From contig RSEH01000067.1 of assembly GCA_006503475.1 (NCBI GenBank), positions 1 to 64,000 on the forward strand: 64,000 nt of DNA, read 5' to 3'. Position 1 is the first letter of the stretch. Each line of letters opens with the position of its first letter. The DNA is from Stentor roeselii (lineage: Eukaryota > Ciliophora > Heterotrichea > Heterotrichida > Stentoridae). The notes under the pieces are model-generated. The model made no database searches and was not told the origin of the DNA. It saw only the letters and a program-made list of their open reading frames with translations. The translations under genes and the position numbers were made by a program. Shown here piece by piece: positions 58,526-64,000 of the stretch.

Positions 58526-60148
58526 TTAAGACTTGTCGAGTGAATGATGTTTAACAAACTTTGAGCTTTCCCCTGTCACTTTTCCTAGATCGACTGTTTT
58601 CCGGTTGGTTGAAGTGACTTTAAAGGTTGGATGAGCTATTTTCGGCTGTTTCAGGTTCTTTTTGATGACTTCTTCAACTGTCACTTTTCCTACTTTCATG
58701 ATGTAACTATAGCTGGTGTCTCTTCGATGTAAACTGATTTTTGTTGACTTTCTGCCAGAAGGCAGCTCTTCTTCCTTTTGCACAGATTTTTTAACATTCA
58801 TTGATTTTCTGTTCGCAGTCTTAACATCATGCAAAGAATGATTTTCTGGAAGTCCAGTTTGTTCCTTTTCGATATCCTCAAGTTCTTTTTCAATTTTTTT
58901 TATTTCTTCAAGGCGAGAGTGTACATTATCCTTGGGTTTTTCATTATTTTTCTCAGAAAACTCAAGAGCTTCTCTGATCATTTCATCTTCTTGAGGTTCC
59001 AGTAGGTCTTCATCAGACAAAGAAAACAAATCATCATCATCATTGAGGTTAACCAAGCTCTGACTTCCCTGTTCCCTTCTTTTTTTAATAATTTCTATTT
59101 CCAAGGCCCTTCTCTTCTTAATTTCCTCTTCCGTGTACTTCCTGACCTGAATCGGAGTCCACATCGCCTGAAAGCTTAAAGATCCCCTGACCTGCCCAGT
59201 GGAAGTCTTAATAGGAATCTTGACTTTCAATGAAAACTCATTCGGCATGTTCATAGTTTTTTTCCATTGAAAACTTCCAATTCCCTCAACTTTATTCTTG
59301 TTAAGCAACTCGACTTCCACAAGTAAAGGCAAGTCATCTTCAGTTCTATTCTCCAAGAAGAAGTCAGCTCTAAAGTTCCAGTAGTGATTAGCTTCCAAGA
59401 CGTCAGGTGTAAGATATTCAAGAATTCCTGGAAGTTTTATCTTCGCTGAATGAGTCCCTGGCTTCAAGTTTTCCCCTTTCAACAGCATGACAGAGAGATT
59501 TCCATGAATTTTTCCAGGGTCCAAAGGCTTGCTGACGACCATGCAGGCCAAAGGGTCGTTTCTTTCAAGTTGAGCTTTATCTTCAATTAGTTTCGTTCTT
59601 TTCGTGAGTTCATGCAAAGAGATGAAGCCGTCTTTGTTCCCGTCTAACAAGTCAAAGACCGCTTTTGACTCTTCAATTGTGATGCTTGGGTCGGATTTCA
59701 AGAACTCGGCTCTTAGTTCTTCGAATTTGATTTTTCCGTCTTTGTTGATGTCTAAATCGTTGTAAAGGTCGGTAACGGTTCGGTTGTCTCGATGGAAGAT
59801 TTCGAGAACGCGAGTGAAAAGATCAGAAGCGACTTCTTCGTCGTCTTTTATTTCTTGACTCGCGAGTTCTTCGAGGTTCACTGATGAGAAAAGAGACTCG
59901 ATCAGTTGGGGAAGCTTTTGTCGCAGTCCTTTCATTAAGAGGATTGAGTCTAGAGAACTTTGATGAAATTTGCAATGGTTTCGCAATGTCGACTGCATCA
60001 GAGAGGCAAATTCAGAGATTAGGTCGATGTAGCTTATGGATAACTCGTCGTGGTTTGTCTTGATTAACTCGTACCAGGACTGCTTTGAAATCTGTCCAAA
60101 CCATTTTTGAAGCTCTTCACATTCTACCTGGCTTTCGTCGTCTGACAT
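58526..60148 (-). CDS. EF-hand protein with C2-like domain and coiled coil
   Basis: 540 codons from ATG 60148. Two canonical EF-hand loops are complete: D133-E144 (DINKDGKIKFEE) and D169-E180 (DGNKDGFISLHE). Upstream is a helical segment; downstream (about 205-345) is a beta-rich C2-like unit starting GNLSVMLLKGENLKPG, which may bind membranes or proteins. Residues 350-450 are Glu/Lys-rich coiled coil, and the end is basic. This order suggests a calcium-regulated adaptor, but the C2 domain lacks the usual Asp cluster, so calcium binding is predicted only at the EF-hands. It converges on the cyclin gene with a gap of 10 bp. Confidence 0.8.
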   Translation of the reverse strand: MSDDESQVECEELQKWFGQISKQSWYELIKTNHDELSISYIDLISEFASLMQSTLRNHCKFHQSSLDSILLMKGLRQKLPQLIESLFSSVNLEELASQEIKDDEEVASDLFTRVLEIFHRDNRTVTDLYNDLDINKDGKIKFEELRAEFLKSDPSITIEESKAVFDLLDGNKDGFISLHELTKRTKLIEDKAQLERNDPLACMVVSKPLDPGKIHGNLSVMLLKGENLKPGTHSAKIKLPGILEYLTPDVLEANHYWNFRADFFLENRTEDDLPLLVEVELLNKNKVEGIGSFQWKKTMNMPNEFSLKVKIPIKTSTGQVRGSLSFQAMWTPIQVRKYTEEEIKKRRALEIEIIKKRREQGSQSLVNLNDDDDLFSLSDEDLLEPQEDEMIREALEFSEKNNEKPKDNVHSRLEEIKKIEKELEDIEKEQTGLPENHSLHDVKTANRKSMNVKKSVQKEEELPSGRKSTKISLHRRDTSYSYIMKVGKVTVEEVIKKNLKQPKIAHPTFKVTSTNRKTVDLGKVTGESSKFVKHHSLDKS

Positions 60149-60394
60149 TTATTGGTGATGGGAGAATAGGATTTATTGGGATTAGAGGTTTAATTATTAA
60201 GGGATTTTTAGGGTTTCGATGTGAATGTTTGAGGATTGGAGTGAAACGGTTTATTTGAATTGAAAAAAAAATTTAGAGAGAAGATTTTGAAAGGTGTTAA
60301 GGTTGATATGAAATATTTTTAAGTTTTAGGGAAAGATTGAAAAAATTTAATAAGGATGAAAGATAGACATTTTTAATAGGATCTAGAAAGTTTA
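60149..60394. other. AT-rich spacer
   Basis: 246 bases between two minus-strand genes. It is A+T-rich with G-rich patches on the plus strand, and no gene or motif is apparent. It is among the largest gaps in the dense half. Confidence 0.6.
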
Positions 60395-60793
60395 TTACAT
60401 GTTGTTTATATCTGATTTATGGCTTTTTTCTACCTTTTTTCCGATAATTTTACCTGAAACTAAACCGATAGTGCCTCCGATAGCAGATCCCACAGGGCCT
60501 GCTACGATTCCGACTGCACTTCCAATAGCTCCTAAAGAGATCTGTAGAGCTCTTGTCCAGCTTTTAGTATGAAGAACTGAGGCTTTTTTTAGAGTTTCCA
60601 CAGTTTCTTTGGTGTCTGCTATGATGACTTCTTGTTTGACTTCTACAGCTTTTAGATCATCTTCTTGATTCACGACGAATTCGCCAAGATCTTTATAAAG
60701 TTGGTTGATGCACTCGAGGTCTTTTTGGATTTGCTCAAGTTCTTTGGTTTTTTGAGTAGCTTCGTCGTATTCGTATAATTCTAAACTTTCCAT
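60395..60793 (-). CDS. Mini-SNARE with Gly-zipper membrane hairpin, syntaxin-17-like
   Basis: 132 codons from ATG 60793. Residues 15-72 form one SNARE helix: heptads ELEQIQKDLECINQLYKDL then a zero-layer Gln at 43 (VVNQEDDL), so a Q-SNARE. After a short linker, residues 84-117 are Gly/Ala-rich with two membrane segments (GAIGSAVGIVAGP and GSAIGGTIGLVSG) and a basic tail. That Gly-zipper hairpin is the special feature of syntaxin 17, which it shares with few other SNAREs; there it allows insertion into autophagosomes. The N-terminal Habc domain is missing, so the protein is about half the usual length. The Stx17 comparison is inference from architecture. Confidence 0.75.
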   Translation of the reverse strand: MESLELYEYDEATQKTKELEQIQKDLECINQLYKDLGEFVVNQEDDLKAVEVKQEVIIADTKETVETLKKASVLHTKSWTRALQISLGAIGSAVGIVAGPVGSAIGGTIGLVSGKIIGKKVEKSHKSDINNM

Positions 60794-61013
60794 TATTATT
60801 ATAAGTTTATATTTTCAAAAGTTCAAATGGTTTATGTGTAGGAGGATTACTTTCTTTATATATGTTGAGTGAAATGGAATGAGGAAATTTTAATTTGAAA
60901 TAATTTTCGGTGATGGAAGACTTATGAATATGATGAAATTTATAGTTTTAATTTTTTAGAAGATGCTTATCGAGGAATAATATAGATCTCAACTTTTCAT
61001 GATTACTATTAAA

Positions 61014-62561
61014 TTACGGTAACATCATCTGCTTCTCTAAGTCATACTCAGGAAGTAAATAAACACTTTGTCCAGAACTTGCCAAAATACACGAATTTGG
61101 ATGCAATTTAATTCTAGTAATCTCCTGATACAAACTTATCTGACAAAGTGGCTGCAAGTCACTAAGTAAAAACATTTTAATCCCAGAATCATTCCCAGCA
61201 TATAAAATCATTCCATTTCTCGAAATCAACACAGTCCTCGGCCTTTCATCAAAACTTCTCAAAAGTCTCAAATCCTTATCAAGCACCTTGATTTGTTCCT
61301 GAACACAAACAACAAAATCCTGATTAAAATCCGCTGCATGAGCTCCAAAGTCAATTTTTCGAACCTCTTCACCAGAGATCCAAAAGGCTTTCTGCGCAGC
61401 AGAAGCAAAAACCATTTGATTTTTCGCAACAACATTTAAAACCTTTTCATCAATCCTTAACCTTCTAACAACATCAAGTCCATCAATTTTTAGCCATTCA
61501 ATTCCATCCTGAGTTCCTAAAACAACAACTTCTTCTCCCAAATCAACATCAAAACAATTAACTCCAAACGATTTCCCAATCAAAATTTCCTTTTCCTTAA
61601 AAATCACCTCCCCATCGAAAATCCAAAAAAAATCCTTCCCAACTGCAAAATCTTTAACATCTTTTTTAAAACTTTCCAATTTTTTTACCTTTAAATGATT
61701 CAAAAGACTCCACATCCTTATTTTCTTATCAAATCCTGCAGTGACTAAAAACATGTCAAGAACAACAACAGCCGAAACAGAGTCAGAATGAAATTTCCAA
61801 GAATCTTTCAACCCATCTAAAGCCCAAAGTTTTACAAGTTTATCAGACCCAGCGGAGACAATTAGAGGAATTCCTGTATTTGAAGGGTCGAAAATTCCGA
61901 TTTTATTCACAACTCCTTCATGTTCCCCAATCACCTGACTGGACCCATTGGAAGAGTCCCAGACTCTGACAGTGCCGTCGAAAGAACAACTGACAATCAA
62001 GTCACAGAAGCAGTCGACGCACCAGATGGCATCAAGATGTCCTTCAAATCTAGCAAGTTTTTCCAAGTCTAAATTCAAAACTTCTATGAATCCTTCTTCG
62101 CAGCCTAGGTAAAGTCGTTCATTATTTACTTTCACGCAGCAGGCGACTGACTCGAGTTTCAATTCAGAAACTTTGCAGACTGAGGTGAAGTTGAATTTTT
62201 TTATGGTTAAATCGATGGAACTGCTGAAGAGGAAGGGTGAAGAGATGTCGAAACCTGTCACCACTCCTTCATGTGCAGGGATCTGGGCTACTTTGGACTG
62301 GGACCGAAGGTCCCAGATGAAAATTGAACTGTCCTGGCCTCCTGATATCAGCTTTTCTGAACTTATTGATAAAGAGTTCACTGTGTTCGTGTGAGACTTC
62401 AACTCGAATGTCTCGTCATTCGACAGGTCTAGCACCCAGATCACTCCTGATCGAAGACCTGCACAGATATAGTCCTCACTTGAACAAAGTGAATGGACTT
62501 CTGAGGAGGTTTCGTATATGGTATCAGAAAATACACTTTCGAAGACTTCCCATGAGTCCAT
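61014..62561 (-). CDS. WD40 beta-propeller protein
   Basis: 515 codons from ATG 62561, in the context TTATAAAATG. Six to seven clear blades lie at about 20-300: SHTNTVNSLSI with SGGQDSSIFIWDL, AHEGVVTGFDI, GHLDAIWCVDCF with CSFDGTVRVWDS, EHEGVVNKI with SAGSDKLVKLWAL, and FHSDSVSAVVV with TAGFDKKIRMWSL. Residues 300-515 continue as degenerate blades, so two propellers are likely. There is no other domain. The blades are diverged, unlike the array at 20869-22728, indicating an old conserved gene. It is head to head with the helical-repeat gene, 41 bp apart. Confidence 0.85.
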   Translation of the reverse strand: MDSWEVFESVFSDTIYETSSEVHSLCSSEDYICAGLRSGVIWVLDLSNDETFELKSHTNTVNSLSISSEKLISGGQDSSIFIWDLRSQSKVAQIPAHEGVVTGFDISSPFLFSSSIDLTIKKFNFTSVCKVSELKLESVACCVKVNNERLYLGCEEGFIEVLNLDLEKLARFEGHLDAIWCVDCFCDLIVSCSFDGTVRVWDSSNGSSQVIGEHEGVVNKIGIFDPSNTGIPLIVSAGSDKLVKLWALDGLKDSWKFHSDSVSAVVVLDMFLVTAGFDKKIRMWSLLNHLKVKKLESFKKDVKDFAVGKDFFWIFDGEVIFKEKEILIGKSFGVNCFDVDLGEEVVVLGTQDGIEWLKIDGLDVVRRLRIDEKVLNVVAKNQMVFASAAQKAFWISGEEVRKIDFGAHAADFNQDFVVCVQEQIKVLDKDLRLLRSFDERPRTVLISRNGMILYAGNDSGIKMFLLSDLQPLCQISLYQEITRIKLHPNSCILASSGQSVYLLPEYDLEKQMMLP

Positions 62562-62602
62562 TTTATAAGATTCTGATATTTTTCTAGATTTTCATTGTTA
62601 TA
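62562..62602. promoter_or_regulatory. 41-bp divergent spacer between WD40 gene and helical-repeat gene
   Basis: AT-rich, with TTATAAGA read toward the left gene and TTATA next to the right ATG. Both promoters must be very compact. No other signal is visible. Confidence 0.4.
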
Positions 62603-64000
62603 ATGTTCCTTAAAAAGACTGAAAAAAAAAATCTTTTTAACTTTCTTGCTGTTTTGAACTCTATTAAAAGACGAAGAGTTTCACCAGTTCGCAAGATTGA
62701 AAAAATGATGCAAGAAGGGATTTCTTTACTTTCTGATGGGAAGTCCATGAGTCGAAGCCTGGCTCTTTTCACCAGGTCTTTGAAACTTTCATCAGAACTT
62801 TACCCTTCTCTTCCTTTCAACGAGTTCCTGCTGAGATCTGAGGTGAGTCTTGCCTTATTCAACAACGGGTTCAGAACACTAAGCAATGATTATTTAAGAT
62901 CTGCGAGTGAAGCTTTAATTCACGAGCCTCAATATTTTAGCACCCAAAAGCTTTTTACACTTTACCAGAACTTGGGTTATCTTTACTTCAAGCAAGAAGA
63001 TCTTACTAATTCCGAGATTTTTACTCAAAAAGCACTGAGTTTACTTTCTTTTCAACCGGCAGCTTCAAGAGTCAAGTTTTTACTGACAGTGATATTTTGC
63101 AAGCTTTCTGAGAAGAACTACGCGGAAGCTTTGAAGTTTTGTCAAAGTGTTTCTGAAGACCTTTCCTTGCTGAGCACTTCTGAGATCAACATCATGCAGG
63201 TCAAGCTTTTTACTGTTTCTTGTTTGAAAGGCTTGAATAAACTTGAGTCAGCTTTGGAAGAACTGCTTTCTTGTGTTGATTTTTTAGTGAATAACAAATC
63301 AGCTCGAAGGCCTTCTTTTTTAAAACTGACTTTTCTTAGTTTAGCTGATGTTTATGCGAGTTTGAATCAAGGACCTGAAGCTATTCAAGCTGTTATCACT
63401 GGCGCTGGAATGCTTGGTGAGGTGGAAGAGCAGGATATTGTCCTTGAGTACTTAAAAGACGCTTGGGAACTTGTAGAGGATCAAGCGGGAATAGAGAGAA
63501 TCAAGAGAAAAATAGAGGATTTAAATGAAAAGTTGTATGGAAATAGTGTCAGAGCTGTTGATATTCTTTCAATGCTATCGAAAAATAGCTTTTTCAATGA
63601 GGACTTCGAAGAAGCGGTGAGGTTGAGATTCAAGATGCTGAATGTTTACAAAATGAATAATTTGAAAGAGTTTTACTTTGATACCTACTCGATTATTTCA
63701 AGTCTTTACCTTAAGTTCAACTTGAGACTTGCTAAGACTTATATCGGGATCTGTGATAATCTAGTGAAAAGTGATCATCCTAACTCTTCAGAGCATTTGG
63801 TCAACATGCTTTGGTTTAAGTTTTATAAAATCGTTGGAGATGCGGAAAACGCCTCTAAGTACTTCAACAGCTACTTGAAAACTTTCCCTGATGATAAAAA
63901 TCGGCATTCAAGACTTCTTGATGACTATTTCGACTATAGCGATTTTATCAGCTCTCAAAACAGGTTCACGAAATCGATTGAATCTTATGAAAAAGCCTTA
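62603..64000 (+). CDS. TPR-like helical-repeat protein, partial at the right edge
   Basis: An open frame of 466 codons runs from ATG 62603 to the last base of the window without a stop. The start follows TTATA and faces the WD40 gene. The peptide is helical throughout, with helix pairs such as KALSLLSFQPAASRVKFLLT, YAEALKFCQSVSEDLSLL and ALEELLSCVDFLV. The last visible helix (RFTKSIESYEKAL, about residue 454) is a standard TPR helix. Such proteins are scaffolds; the missing C-terminus prevents a family call. Candidate classes are TPR proteins of cilia or protein sorting. Confidence 0.75.
   Translation, partial: MFLKKTEKKNLFNFLAVLNSIKRRRVSPVRKIEKMMQEGISLLSDGKSMSRSLALFTRSLKLSSELYPSLPFNEFLLRSEVSLALFNNGFRTLSNDYLRSASEALIHEPQYFSTQKLFTLYQNLGYLYFKQEDLTNSEIFTQKALSLLSFQPAASRVKFLLTVIFCKLSEKNYAEALKFCQSVSEDLSLLSTSEINIMQVKLFTVSCLKGLNKLESALEELLSCVDFLVNNKSARRPSFLKLTFLSLADVYASLNQGPEAIQAVITGAGMLGEVEEQDIVLEYLKDAWELVEDQAGIERIKRKIEDLNEKLYGNSVRAVDILSMLSKNSFFNEDFEEAVRLRFKMLNVYKMNNLKEFYFDTYSIISSLYLKFNLRLAKTYIGICDNLVKSDHPNSSEHLVNMLWFKFYKIVGDAENASKYFNSYLKTFPDDKNRHSRLLDDYFDYSDFISSQNRFTKSIESYEKAL

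Noticed and set aside
1-64000. A reassigned genetic code, as in many ciliates
   Set aside because: TAA, TAG and TGA all end conserved proteins at the expected place, and none occurs inside conserved domains of intact genes.

Overview
This window reads as eukaryotic nuclear DNA from a ciliate-like protist that uses the standard genetic code. Nearly all genes are single uninterrupted ORFs. TAA, TAG and TGA all end conserved proteins at the expected length (TAG for MCM4, TAA for CFAP20, TGA for the Rab). The gene set is typical of ciliates: two CFA20-domain ciliary proteins, polycystin-1/REJ-like and ELAPOR-like Cys-rich membrane proteins, many WD40 proteins and a PHO80-type cyclin. A heterotrich such as Stentor fits best (standard code, very short spacers), but this is inference. 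No intron was identified with confidence, so the usual 15-16 nt intron test could not be applied.

The window has two halves. Positions 1 to about 40,850 are gene-sparse (about 51% coding). Intact genes are separated by 0.5-3.7 kb of AT-rich DNA that contains eroded gene remnants. In order they are: a pseudokinase ORF followed in another frame by a degenerate zincin-like ORF (1.6-3.9 kb); a CBM48 carbohydrate-binding pseudogene (about 4.0-4.6 kb); a LanC-like protein (6.1-7.3 kb); a large receptor with a periplasmic-binding-protein-like ectodomain (9.5-12.9 kb); a WD40 gene split by two frameshifts (15.1-17.0 kb); a WD40 protein built from near-identical 126-bp repeats (20.9-22.7 kb); a protein with five ubiquitin-like domains and a Zn-finger tail (24.2-25.9 kb); a B-box-like/WD40 protein (27.9-29.9 kb); a RING-like protein (31.6-33.5 kb); and a 1556-residue polycystin-1/REJ-like protein (34.0-38.7 kb).

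Positions 40,857-64,000 are very dense (about 93% coding), with spacers of 13-250 bp and several head-to-head pairs separated by only 26-41 bp. In order they are: MCM4, a small coiled-coil protein, a small unknown, a CCCH zinc finger protein, ELAPOR-like A, an ankyrin protein, CFAP20, a Rab GTPase, a PH-domain protein, a CFAP20DC-like protein, a small unknown, a FAIM-like protein, a small Tim chaperone, an unknown basic protein, a four-CH-domain protein, ELAPOR-like B, a PHO80-type cyclin, an EF-hand/C2-like protein, a mini-SNARE with a Gly-zipper tail, a WD40 protein, and a helical-repeat protein running off the right edge.

The genes do not form one pathway. Recurring themes are cilium and cytoskeleton (CFAP20, CFAP20DC-like, CH-domain, WD40), endomembrane traffic (ELAPOR pair, Rab, SNARE, PH, EF-hand/C2) and sensing or ubiquitin signalling in the sparse half. 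No tRNA, rRNA, CRISPR array, insertion sequence or viral gene was seen.
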